Origin: Ophiostoma sp. CBS 140.51
Taxonomy: Eukaryota > Ascomycota > Sordariomycetes > Ophiostomatales > Ophiostomataceae
Assembly (NCBI GenBank): GCA_029298735.1
Contig: JANSLP010000117.1
Coordinates: forward strand, 25,529-89,528
Direction: 5' to 3'
Length of the DNA stretch: 64,000 bases
The notes beneath the pieces are model-generated. The model worked only from the letters and a program-made list of their open reading frames with translations. It was not told the DNA's origin and made no database searches. Made by a program: the position numbers and the translations under genes. Each line of letters begins with the position of its first letter. Position 1 is the stretch's first letter. Shown piece after piece: positions 1 to 10,960 of the stretch.

Positions 1-274
1 CTGTACCTTACAAGCGGGCGGAAAGAAACAATGAGGGGGAAAGAAAATAAGATCACATCTCCACTTGTTTAATGCCTGTTGGGTATGCCAGGTCAGCGGA
101 CATCATTTACCAGCTTGGTTGGCTTGCCTCTTCAGCTGGCTGCGCCTTTGCCCTTCCGCAAATCTCCGTATCGTGTTGTCCAGTGTCATTTTTATATGTA
201 TTTTATATCGTGTTAAATCGTTATTTTGTACTTTCTTTTTCCTTGCTGCAAGGCGCAAAGAGGGGAAAGTGCGT

Positions 275-295
275 GAGAGAGAGAGAGAGAGAGAG
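275..295. repeat. (GA)n microsatellite
   Basis: About ten uninterrupted GA dinucleotides in non-coding sequence. Confidence 0.9.
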
Positions 296-3262
296 GCGGA
301 AGGAAGGTGGGAGGGGTGTTTGACCCAGAGCAGCGGTGAGGGGGTACACGGAAGGAGCGAACGAGAGACAACAACAACCAATCGTAGTAGAAAGATGGGC
401 TCAAAAGTGCCACGAGATGCCCACGAGCTATGAAGAAGGCGCGGTTGTGCGAATGGAAAGAACGAACGTCGCCATGGCCCAACCCGGCCGCGCCTGCTAG
501 TCAGGGACATTTCAAGGCACACTCCCACGGAAGGCAAAGAACGTTGGGATGTGGAACGGCCAGATAAGGAAGGGACGAGTGGGATGAGAGAAGCTGCCGT
601 TTTTCACAGTCGTCATTTGTAATGTGACGTGCCCGAGGCCTTGAGGGAAGCAAGGAGTTACCCTCATCACTCCTTCCTCTCCTCTTCACTGGTTGGACGA
701 AACGAATGTGACAGACTTCTTTATTATTTTCCGCCCTTCTTCGCTCTGTTTCTTTATCGCAAGTCACATTCCAAAAGAGAGGCCCGAATGACCACATCGT
801 GAAAGGGCAAGGACTGATGCGGAGACGCAAACATGAGCAGACGATAAAGAACACTTCAGCGAATCCGACGCGGGTCCGCATAGCCACACAAAGTGGGACA
901 CCCTTGCAAAGGACTTTTTTTACTCTTCTCCTCACTTTTCTTTCATTTGCACAATCTCATGATGATAGCTGCCTGTCGTCAATTTTGCCTTGTCCTCTTG
1001 TCATCATTCACACCCAATTTCCCCATCCCACACCCCGTTTCATCTTGATTGACGCCCGGGCAAGTCCGTCAGAGCTCGAGGCACAACAAAAGGCATAAAA
1101 CAACAAAAATGGAAACCCGGGCCATATTATTGTGGTGTTCTAAGTGGCCGATGTTTACTCCTTCTCTCCTACTTTTGCTCACGAGGACAACTGGAAAGAA
1201 CGTCCGCCTCTTTTTCTTTTTCTTCCCTGATAGCCGATCCTGCCGGGGGTGTCTTCATCAACACCATTTGTCTTGATTACAGTTCTGTTTGTCAGTTCTT
1301 TTCCCGTTCACTTGCCATCTTCTACTTTCCATCTCTGCTTCCCTGTTTTCTATTGCCTTGTGGTCATGGCCGATCCCGACTTGATTGGATGGCATCAAGT
1401 CATGCCCTTGTCGGGGCCTGCATCGTCATCACGATCGACCAGCGAGAGCAAACACTCACTCCAGAGTCCGTGGTCAGCCCTCCTCACATCTTGCACAGTT
1501 GCAGAATGATGGCTCCAGAAGGAATAGGACAACAAATGTCGCAGTGGCCGACGTCAGGCAAGGCAGTGCAGAATCCGCCTCGACATGCCTTGTCCTTTCC
1601 CTTCTTCTTTGGTTTTGAACTCTTCTTTGTATCACCATCATTGTTCCTGCCCGTTCCTACTTTTGCCTTGCTCCTTCTTGGAAGCCATTTTCCGCCCCTT
1701 GCGCGTGTTTGAGAAGGCGAGAGGCGAGAGAGAAGGATTATCACGTCGTCACAGCATGCATCATGTCGGCAGTCTTCAGCGGCCTTGGAGTTGGGCCTGA
1801 CGGACATTCCAATTCGCATCCCAACCTGTCCCGACTTCTTCCTTTGCTATGTTGTGGAATGAAAGACTCGTGCCGCCGCCAGTGGAAAGGCACCAGCGTG
1901 GGATGTCGGCACATGAAGCTATGAGGGCCATGGGCCCATGGGACACAAAGACACGAGACACAAAGGCAATGCAGGAGGGAAGCCGACCGGCACAAAAGAC
2001 GGAAAAAACGATGGAAACTGAGTGGCTCATCTTGAGAACGAAACTGCAGCCATGGCTTCCGAAGGCGCACACCGATCCTGTGCTCCCAAGGGGGTCAAAG
2101 AGACAGAAAATACTCGGCTGCACATTAATACACAGTGGTGTTCTATCAACGGCCCCTGCTACTAACCTCACCGACCGTTCCTTAAAGTTGACCGTCTAGT
2201 TTTGGGCGCCAGTGCATCACTGCCTCTTCTTGCACGCTTCCGTTGGACTCTGTGTTGTCCGCCTCCTTTCCTTCACGTTTCGAATGCTACGTGCTGTTGT
2301 GCAACCACCCTTTTCCGGCATCAGAGCATGGGATCAGAAGCGACCGACTGTTGATGAGTATGTATCTCCGTGGAGGGGCAGAGGCCTTTTTTTTTTTTTT
2401 GCAAAGCGCGCATTGCGCCAGAATAGGCATGTTCATTTTCTTGTGTGACAGTATCGATGAAGAAGCAATCTTCTGTTGGTCGTGTCGCCCCTTGTCGTCC
2501 TTTGACCCCGACCTTCCATTTTCTTCTTTTCTTCTATTTGTCCTCCTTTACTGAAGTTCACGGAGGTGGCTTTAGTGGCTTTGTGTAACTGTGCTCACAA
2601 AAACCCATGACGCGCAATTGCCTGATCAGTATTATGGCCAGATGGACGACTAGTTGTGACTGAGATATGGTAAGTTGAGGACGGATTTTGACCCCATCTC
2701 TGGCGGCTCCCTTCACATCTCGTTTCCCACTGCCACGTCGTCAACTTTGAAACCTTGTCGGATAAGAGGCAAGAACAGACGATACCATGAGTCGGGCCAT
2801 CACCCGACAGCTTGAGTTTATCGTCACAATCGTTTTTCAGACTGCCGCTCTATCCGCGTCTATTTCAGTGAGTGGCTACATTCAAAAATACCGGGCGATG
2901 TCGGCAATCTATCACATCTATCCTACTGTTTATCTATCTCTTAGAGGTTAAAGACTGTGAAGATGACTAGAAGTAGTAAGGATATATGAGCTGGTCCTCG
3001 AAAAGTCTTTCAAACTATTGATTATTGATGAGAAGGTCATTCCTCACCAGACACAAATACGGCCATCTCCCCGATGTGAAACTTATGGTGAGATTGTCAT
3101 AGGCAGCTACATAGTCACATACACCCTCACTACATGAACAATTTTTTTTAAAAAAGGAAAATGAGATGGTATTATGCCTCGCGGATTTATTGTGGTATGA
3201 TGATGTTCTTTGAAACAGCAAGTTTTGTTGGGGGGCATGTCGACGCAAGGTACCGGAGAAAT

Positions 3263-3380
3263 ATGAGATGAGATGAGATTATGAGATGAGACGAATAAGT
3301 AGCGCCAATCTCATAGAGCACATGAGATGAAGTGCAGTATGAGATCTCATGTAAGGACTCACAATCTCTCATGAAATCTC
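3263..3380. repeat. ATGAGAT / ATCTCAT repeat cluster
   Basis: The left part is rich in ATGAGAT, with a continuous run at 3263-3290. The right part carries the reverse complement ATCTCAT near 3308, 3345 and 3375. At 3339-3350 the two meet in the perfect 12-bp palindrome ATGAGATCTCAT. The whole patch can fold back on itself and lies in AT-rich sequence. Confidence 0.7.
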
Positions 3381-3515
3381 ATAGTATAGGGCTAGCAAAA
3401 CATATGACTAATTGTAGAAGATATGTTACATGTGCATTCTAGTTTTGCTTTTTATGAAAAGGAAGAAGGAAAGTAAATAGGTAAGTCCTGGTTTTATCCC
3501 TTTCTTTTAAAACAT

Positions 3516-3559
3516 ATTTTATCTTAAGGAATTATAAGAATCTTACCTCAAGATAAAAT
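3516..3559. repeat. Inverted repeat (14-bp arms, 16-bp loop)
   Basis: Arms at 3516-3529 and 3546-3559 are complementary at 13 of 14 positions, giving a strong AT-rich hairpin. It could be a remnant of a small inverted-repeat element or a chance structure. No coding sequence is linked to it. Confidence 0.6.
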
Positions 3560-3990
3560 TTATGAAATAAGAACAGTATTAAACCACAGTCTGGATTTAA
3601 AAAACTAGAAAGGCTTTTGTCTATAGAGAATCCAACAAGTATTGACAACAATACGCGAATTGCTTACATTAACGACTTAGCCACGCGTCATTGTGCTCAC
3701 AGCATTCGAGATGGCTCCATCTTCGGGGACCGAAGTCGCTACAGCTGCATACTTGAATTTGACCACCACCCTTTTGGCCTCCTATGATTGTAGTTTAGAA
3801 CCCTTATTTTGTGTTCTTTGGTCTTGTCGGTTTTGTTTTCTTACTGACTGTGTGTCTTTCTGCATACTCTCGCATGATACAACATAAATTGTTTGTTCGC
3901 TGGACATGTAAGATGAATTACTTTCTCCGCGAGAGTGGCACCACGAACAACACCCGAGATGGGGAAGACTTAGCCTCCAACAAGAAATAA

Positions 3991-4081
3991 GGGGCAATGG
4001 CTCAGTTGGGAGAGCGTCAGACTGAAGTTAACTTCCAGTCCTTAAATCTGAAGGTCCTCGGTTCGATCCCGAGTTGCCCCA
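3991..4081 (+). tRNA. tRNA-Phe (GAA) with 18-nt intron
   Basis: The cloverleaf is complete. The acceptor stem GGGGCAA pairs with TTGCCCC, followed by discriminator A at 4081. The D stem is GCTC/GAGC. The anticodon stem TCAGA/TCTGA encloses the loop CTGAAGA, with anticodon GAA at 4024-4026. The T arm is CTCGG-TTCGATC-CCGAG. An 18-nt intron at 4028-4045 sits one base after the anticodon, the standard position for nuclear tRNA introns, and contains CTTCCAG, which can pair with the anticodon region. The A box (TGGCTCAGTTGG) and B box (GGTTCGATCCC) are intact. Confidence 0.96.
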
Positions 4082-4088
4082 CATCATC

Positions 4089-4107
4089 TTTTCTTTTTTT
4101 CTTTTTT
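4089..4107 (+). terminator. Pol III terminator of tRNA-Phe
   Basis: T runs at 4089-4092, 4094-4100 and 4102-4107 begin eight bases after the tRNA end, as expected for RNA polymerase III termination. Confidence 0.85.
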
Positions 4108-6340
4108 GACTCAATTTTTTTTGTCTTTTTGTTGTTTGCTTTTTCTTGCTTCTACATGAGTCTACTCATCGATTTACTTCAGCCCATGGCTGTCTCATGC
4201 ATCGCGCACATAATGGGCTTAGTCACAAGCCGCGTGATGCTTCCCACCCAGTTGCTCAGCGTAAGTAGAAGCGACGGCACTTTGTGCTCAAGGCAAGGTA
4301 CATGCACAAGTGAGCAGAGACCATCGTCGATCGCACGCGTGTTGATGTGCATATTCTCTGGAAGGAACAGGAACAGGGTCTTGTCAACAGTTGAGGCTCC
4401 ATCGCGGATCATGTCCGCACATCGTGGCACATCATCAGTCATAGTTTTTCCATTTTGTTTATTTCCTACTCTTCCCGTCGAGGCCCACCTTCCTTGCCCG
4501 CTGCCCCCCTGTCCTTCGCATGAAATCATGTCGCGCGGCTTTCGTTGTCGCAAAAGCTTCGCTGTGTTCCTTGAGTTTCCTGGGTCAAGCTCGTGTTGAA
4601 GATTGTTGCGTGTGGTGTTGTTGTCTCTGACATGTGAAATGGGTCCATATTTCGCCACCCCTCCAAAAGCCTTTCGCACTCAACTTTTTCAACTGCCAAC
4701 GACCTCCAAGAATGATACGCGAGTTAGCTATTTAGCTTTCCCGATAGCGCAAAAAGTTTAGTTGTCCTGGCTCCAAATCCTCACCATTCCGCTTTCTTGG
4801 CAACGACTTCATGTGCTTAATGTGTCTTTGATTTTTGCAAGTATTGCTTTTGGTAGGTGGGTTGCTCACCACTGTTAAGTAAATTGTAGGTAACAGAATA
4901 TTGAATACTCGTACTCCGTACTCTGTCCGTCGTCCTCCACGGGGACTGCGGGTTCACTTCCCTCTTCGATCGTGTAATGCCAAGGGGAGGCCGTCTTTGT
5001 CTGTATGGACGCAGTTTGGTCGCCACTTACGACTCTACTCGGCTCACGGTGTTCTGATCTTGGTATTTCTTGGTATTCGATCGTGCATCGGCCGTCCTTT
5101 ATGCAGTTTTGATTTGTCGAGGCGCTTTCGTTGCCATCTATTGAACGACGTCGCCTTGCCGAGCTTACCAAATTCATGAGAGCCCCCAAAAGGTGTGCCC
5201 GTCACGGGCAGACATCCGGTAGCGAGGCTTGGCTGGCATGAAGTGGCTTGCAAGTATCTGTAAGTCTGTACAAATAATAAACGCGGCGGCGTGTTATATT
5301 CGGATTTTTGCTACGTCAAATCGAGATAGAATCGTACTTTGCAGAGCGCGGCCTGGAACAGCTTTGAGTGCTCTCCAAAAGCATGTGCTAGGACCCTGGC
5401 TCTCTCCTTTTTACGGACGATGCTACCTTTCGAGTCCGGTATCATACCGAACCCAAAACCCGGCTCGCAGAGAGACCAGGGTGCCATCTCCGAGGAAGGA
5501 AGAAGAAAGGACTTGCACGGTTTGCGTCGTATTCCGAAATCAAACGAGGAAATACTGAGAAGGAAGTCCAACACACAAAATCGGAGAGCATCGCGAAGAA
5601 TGCATTAAAGTTAAGACGAAAGACGCACAGACAGTGAAAAAGTGAAGCAAAAGCTGCCGGCATCGTTCAATCATGGCTAGCATGCCAATACTCAAAACAT
5701 CTTCGAGATTGACCCCCACGATTGTCAAAAGACGCCTCAATGCCATAGCCATCAATAAGGTACGCGAGGTACGGAGGATGCCGGGGAAAGGGTCGTCATA
5801 AACGGAAAAGATATGGAGAAGTGAATCCAGGGGAAGTCAATACTGGCTCCCCGGCCGATAAAGAAGTACTGACAGTACTGACGGTACTTTGACAAGAAAG
5901 TGTCTGTTGGGACCTGAGGAGACCCTTTTTTTTAAAGATTCCAATCCAGGCACATGTCTCAGGTCGGCTGCCCTTCTTTGCTTCTTCGAATGTGAGTAGC
6001 CAGTAGGCTGGTTACACAGCATTCTTCTTTTCTTCTTCGTTTCTTTTCTCCTGACAAAGGGAGGTTGTTCATTTCGGTTGGGATTGCACAGAAACCGAGG
6101 GAGAACAAGGCAAGGCGACGCGAGGACAGCATGTACTTTGTAGGAGTAGGAGTACTCGTTAGCTGCGGGTGTTCTCGAACAAAAGAAACAAAATCAACCA
6201 TTGATACCGGTAGGAAACGAAATGCGGGAAATGAGAACAGAAGCAAGAAAGCACACCACACAAGCAGATAGACACAAAAAAGGCGTGATAAGGGGAATAC
6301 GATGCGTGGGCCTAGACCAGTGTATCGACTGTATCAGTTG

Positions 6341-6393
6341 TATTGCAGATTGTAGCATTGCAGCATTGTAACATTGCAGCATTGCAGCATCGC
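6341..6393. repeat. CATTGCAG-type minisatellite
   Basis: About six imperfect tandem copies of an 8-9 bp unit, CATTGCAG(C), including one variant CATTGTAA. Non-coding. Confidence 0.75.
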
Positions 6394-7854
6394 GGTGTCG
6401 ATGTATCAATGTACGAAAGATCGATGCAGAGATGGCGCCAAACAGAAGGTACCCTCTACAGAGGAGTGATGTCATTTGGCATGTGGAACAATGGGCAAGG
6501 GCAGATAGATAGACAGACGACGCACGCAGACTGCAGAGGACATGTTATCGCAACAGAAGCTGCATTGGGAAGGAACAAAACAGCGCGCGTACAAGGGAAA
6601 GAACGTGATTGCGAAGTCGAAATGGCAAGACCGACCGACAAGCCACGGCATGGCGAATTTCGGCCAATATCCAGTGCTTCTTTTCTACCATACCTGCATA
6701 CTTTGCTTTGATTCTTGCCTCTTTACCATCATTTCCTTCCTCGCCATCGTGTCTCGTCTCCTCGTTTACCTTATGCTCGGTTGTTACAACACCCTTTGCC
6801 CCTCGCTGCCCTCTTGTTCGTTTCCCTTTGCCATTTTGCGACTGACGTGGTGGCGACACAGGGCATAGAGTGCTGGCAGGAGCAGGGGGGTCAAGGAACA
6901 GGGGGAGGGAAGGAGCCGCCGCCTGTTGCCTTTAGCGCATTTCAACGGAGAATACTGCGAGCAAAGGGCAGGAACACAGAAAGACGCACGGGCCATTGGC
7001 TTTCACATGCCAAAACATGCCACAGTCACAATGCAAAGAGAGAGAAGGTGCTCCAAAAGATGCCACAACGTGTACCAATCTATGGAAGTTTCTGCAATTG
7101 TGTGAAACTGGCCAATCAATGCTTGAGGCACCGTTTTATTGAACGCACGCAAGCAATGTATCCTCGACACATCGTTTTCCGGATCGAGAGGCCCTGCAGG
7201 TGTTGTGCTGTGAGAGATAAGGACCAGACATCTCGACTTCTTCCAGTGAAGTAACGCAACTTGAAGCTAAAGTGTGCCACAGCTAATGACGCTAGCACAG
7301 CTTGGGTACTCGAACCTGCCTGCAGGCCAGTGAGGCTAGGCCCTGTCTGGCCCTGACAGAAGGTTTTTACTCTTTTTTTTAGGACACGATGGCGTCTCTA
7401 GGGAAGGGAAAGAGCAACCGCCCAGCCCAGCGCCTGGTAAGCATCCACTTTACTCAGAAGGCGAAAAGTGGCAGAAGCACATGCCAAAAAGTTGTACGCA
7501 AAAAGTCAGCAACAAGAAACGCGACGCAGAAAAAAAAGTTACAGACGCGCATCATCTCACACCTTGGAGAGGCAAATACCGAATTAAATGTCAAAGTAAG
7601 ACAGCAGAAAGGAAAGAAAATAGCAACAGAAGACACCAGAAATACAGGCTATCCCTTTCCTTACATGCTCCTGCCAAAAAGCCTCTGATTGTCGGTTGCC
7701 ACACACCTTTTTCGCCAAGGTGGGTGGTGTTGTGCAGTGATGGAAGGAGCACGCAAAAGTATCTTAGTTGTCCGTACTCTGTACTTGCTATCCTTAGAAC
7801 AGAACCAGACCTTGGCCTTGCTCACAGGCAATTCGTAGAAAACAAAAGCTTGCC

Positions 7855-8290
7855 GCCTTGCTCCTTCCTTTTCGTATTTTCTTTTCTTCTCCCCTTTCCT
7901 CTTTCTTTCTTTCCATTTGTTCCTTCGTTCTTTCCTCTCCTCAACCAAACATCGACAACATCGACTCATTGTCTCGACAGCACTATCTACATTGTAAGGC
8001 ACCACTCCTTCTTCCCTCCTCTAACTCGAACTCGATCTACCCTGCCCACAACACGCTGTGGTAATCGCCCTTACGCTTTGCCCTGCGTTCCTGTTCCTTC
8101 CTCACTTTACCAATCTTGGACGCATTCTTTGTTTCCCCTTCAGTGTCTCAGCCGTCTCACTCAGGAGCTTTTTTGTTTCTCTCTTTTCTTTTCTTTTGTT
8201 TCGAACCTTCTCTTACCATCCCCACGCTTTCTAGGTCTCCTTTTATTTTCTGTCGTCCGCCCATCCAGAAATCGAGCGTCTTTTTCTCGT
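7855..8290 (+). promoter_or_regulatory. Polypyrimidine promoter/leader of the CAP20-like gene
   Basis: More than 400 bp strongly enriched in C and T on the plus strand, ending about 75 bp before the ATG at 8364. Long CT-rich tracts upstream of the start are a known feature of highly expressed genes in filamentous fungi. That this one drives the CAP20-like gene is inferred from position. Confidence 0.5.
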
Positions 8291-8363
8291 CCTCTCCTAT
8301 AACGGTCGCACGAACAAACACCACCAAAAAACAACCTCAACAACCAACCCCGCACATATCACA

Positions 8364-8969
8364 ATGGCCTCTCCTCAGGTGAACGGCGTCAGCCCGCAGT
8401 CGGCTTTCCTGGAGGTGAGTTTCCGTTCTTGATGCTATCTGATTGATACCGTCTCCCACTAACAACAACAGCACCTCCTCCAGTACCCCCTCGTCTCCGA
8501 CGGCGTCTCCACCGTCAAGGACAACAAGTACGGCCAGCAGACGCTCGCCATCAGCACGTCCGCCTACGAGACCCTCGCCAAGCCCGTCTTGCCCTACCTT
8601 TCCAAGCCCTACGGCTACGTGTCTCCCTACGTCAAGAAGGCCGACTCGCTCGGTGACCGCACCCTCGACTCGCTCGACCAGCGCTTCCCCGTCGTCCGCA
8701 AGCCCACCGCCGAGGTCTACCAGGAGACCAAGGACTTTGTGTTCTACCCCGTCCGCAAGGCCTCCGAGGGCCGCGACCACGTCTTTGATGTCTACTCGGG
8801 CGAGCGCAAGCAGGTCGGCGGTGACGGTGTGCTGCTGACCGGCAAGGCGCTGGCCCTGACGGCGATTACGGTGACGTCGGAGACGCTGGCCTGGGTGCGC
8901 ACGTACCTGTCGGCGGCCAAGAAGCAGGCCGATGCCACAATCAGCGAGAAGACGCCCAACGGCAACTAA
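8364..8969 (+). CDS. CAP20/perilipin-like lipid-droplet protein
   Basis: Two exons, 8364-8414 and 8472-8969, joined in phase 0 across a 57-bp GTGAGT...CAG intron, encode 182 residues. The first exon reads MASPQVNGVSPQSAFLE; the second opens with HLLQYPLVSDGVSTVK. The arrangement (short N-terminus, a P-V-L/Y-rich central part with PYLSKPYGYVSPYVKKAD, then a C-terminal amphipathic segment) matches fungal CAP20 of Colletotrichum and the Metarhizium perilipin. Those proteins coat lipid droplets and affect appressorium turgor in pathogens. The family call is from sequence style; the role in this organism is inferred. The start has a good context (CACAATGG) and lies behind a long CT-rich leader. 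The stop is TAA. Confidence 0.9.
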
Positions 8970-10138
8970 GTCGAGTCGTCTTTAAGACGACCGTTGCCAA
9001 CGTCAACCCCAACGGAACGCCAGCGCGGTGGCAAGTCTTTTCAAACCTTGCATTGCAGCACGATAAGGACAAAACAGTAGAACAGTATTAGAGCAAGAGT
9101 TGGCAGCATTAGAGCATTCGAGCACACCATCTTTTCGGTTGTTCGGTTCTCCCTGCTCTTGGCTGTTAGCTGTTTTAGCTACTTGTCTCCATTCCTTGAT
9201 GACTTTTTATTCAACAACTCATACTCCATTCTCCCCGACTCTCACCATCGGGGAAACGCTCACACCTCCTTTCTCACCTCATCCCCTTGGATGCCACTCT
9301 TCTACGATTTCTATTATGCTCCGTTTCTTACAAACGATTAAAATCGACTTTTGAACTTTTTGATTCCCACTCTTTATTTCCTTTCGACCTTTTACTTCTT
9401 GTTGTCTCTTTATCTTGTCCTTATTATCTGTCGTTCTTGCTTTCTTTCTTTCTTCAGGCTAGATTAGGGACCTTTTTATACACATACGGCTACCGGAACC
9501 AAAGTACCGCGAAAAAAGAATTTGCTTTTACATATGTGCCTTATCATGATCCATGACAATGTGGGTGATGTGATTGAGAGTCAGATGACTGGCGAGAGGA
9601 TGCACTTCCCCGCGTCTTGTCTATCTCGATGGGATGTGGTCTGATTGACGGAAGCAGTACACACAAAGTACGGAGTACATGGCGAGGAGTCGCTTCTATT
9701 CTTGTTCCCCTCGAGATAACGGGTATGTCGGAAGCGACCGTTGGACAACGGGTGTCAAGACAGCAGGCAAGAAAGAGGGGAAGCTCGTCTGGGCTCATCC
9801 TCGCTCGCCACGAAAGAGAACATGGCGCAAAAGCCGTTGTCTCACCTCCTGCATTAACCCAAAGTACCGGATAACCAAGGCTGTTTCGAGCCAGCGAACG
9901 AGCCCACCATCCCCCTGGGCGTGTGAGTGGGTGTGAGCAACCATTGTTGAAGCTCAACGCACCTCGTTCTTATCAGTGGTCGACTCATTGGGCGAGACTT
10001 ACAGCGAAAGTGGGGTCTTCCTGTGCGATGGTGTCATTGGCGGGTTGGTGCACGAAGTGGAAGAAGAACAGAAAGTGTCTGGACAAGTCTGGGCGTGACC
10101 GATCACGTGAATTCTAGAACCAGCCACAGATGGCAAGC

Positions 10139-10174
10139 CACAGTCAGCTAACCCACAAGTCACAGTCAGCTAAC
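10139..10174. repeat. 14-bp direct repeat
   Basis: CACAGTCAGCTAAC occurs at 10139-10152 and again at 10161-10174, separated by 8 bp. Partial copies (ACAGTCAG, CTAGACTAG) follow. Confidence 0.8.
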
Positions 10175-10722
10175 AGTCAGACTAGACGCTAATCCAAAAC
10201 TAGACTAGAGTGCGTGGACCTCAACAGCCGTCCCTGACAAACGGTTACATCAACGTAAGCTGCCGTTGTGGGTAGGGGAGTTTTGTTGCTGGGCTTTGTC
10301 ATGGCTGAATCACAACAATTGGCGGGGTCTTCTCCGTTTTGCTGGACCTAGAAAGCTGACCAACTTGACCAAACACCGAATTACAGGCCAAGAAATAGCG
10401 AGCAGCTTGTCCAGGCTGTCCAGTCCCAGCGTCTGGAACAGCGCGGGGTCGCTGTCAGCAGCTGCTGAACATGACGAATCCTTAGGCGAGCAGCTTGAGC
10501 TTTTGCACCAAAAAGGCAGCTGCAACGGTAGCTGGCCTGCACCTTCCCTGCAAATCGGGCTGGGAAGATTCGCGATCGTTCCCGTATTTCTACTTGCCCT
10601 GCACCCTGCCGGACATCGACATTTTTTCGGTCGAGTTCTCTTGTCTCTCTTCACCATTTGTCCATTATTACACTATCTTACATAGCTCTCTTTTCCCCTT
10701 CTTTGAACGTCCCCCCCTCATC

Positions 10723-10730
10723 TATAAAAG
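10723..10730 (+). promoter_or_regulatory. TATA box upstream of pirin
   Basis: TATAAAAG lies 238 bp before the preferred pirin ATG and 34 bp before an alternative in-frame ATG at 10757. A start of transcription about 30 bp downstream would put 10757 at the very 5' end of the mRNA, which favours the downstream ATG. Confidence 0.55.
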
Positions 10731-10960
10731 AGATCGCGCCGATCCACCTTGGTCCGATGAAGTCTTTTTCGATTCTTGTCTCCATCCTCACAGGCATCTT
10801 CTCCATCTTCTTGTTTAGAAACAGCTTTCCAGACACATTCAACAACAGGCTCAACAACTTTACAACCAGCATTCACAACTTGGTTCAGTCTTTCACATCA
10901 GACACCACCAACATTACGTCCAACTTTTACAACACCGCCAACACTCCCCTCACATCCACA

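Larger units (their letters stand above)
1..3990. other. Gene-free spacer at left edge
   Basis: I see no gene here. Open frames are short, overlap on both strands and show no recognisable domain. The stretch holds a GA dinucleotide run at 275-295, a T run at about 2387-2400, and an AT-rich patch from about 2850 to 3660 with GAGAT repeats and a hairpin, listed separately. A gene may begin beyond the left edge. Confidence 0.6.
4108..8363. other. Gene-free spacer
   Basis: No convincing gene. The two 5'-most kilobases hold a GTACTCCGTAC interrupted palindrome at 4911-4921 and clustered GTACT motifs near 5866-5888. A minisatellite lies at 6341-6393. The last 500 bp are a pyrimidine-rich leader for the next gene. 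The 7481-8302 open frame begins at ATG but is mostly low-complexity Ser/Phe/Leu read from that CT-rich tract, so I do not call it. Confidence 0.6.
8970..10960. other. Intergenic region upstream of pirin
   Basis: No gene seen. It contains a GTACGGAGTAC palindrome at 9668-9678, a CACGTG at 10104-10109, a 14-bp direct repeat at 10139-10174 and the pirin TATA box. An in-frame extension of pirin from an ATG at 10757 is possible and is discussed under that gene. Confidence 0.6.

Noticed and set aside
7290..7380. Minus-strand sequence resembling a Pol III B box (GGTTCGAGTACCC) with an A-box-like TAGCCTCACTGG
   Set aside because: The boxes are too close together and no cloverleaf can be drawn, so it is not a tRNA; a tRNA-derived SINE cannot be shown from one copy.
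7481..8302. 273-codon frame before the CAP20-like gene
   Set aside because: Mostly Ser/Phe/Pro/Leu low-complexity from the polypyrimidine leader.
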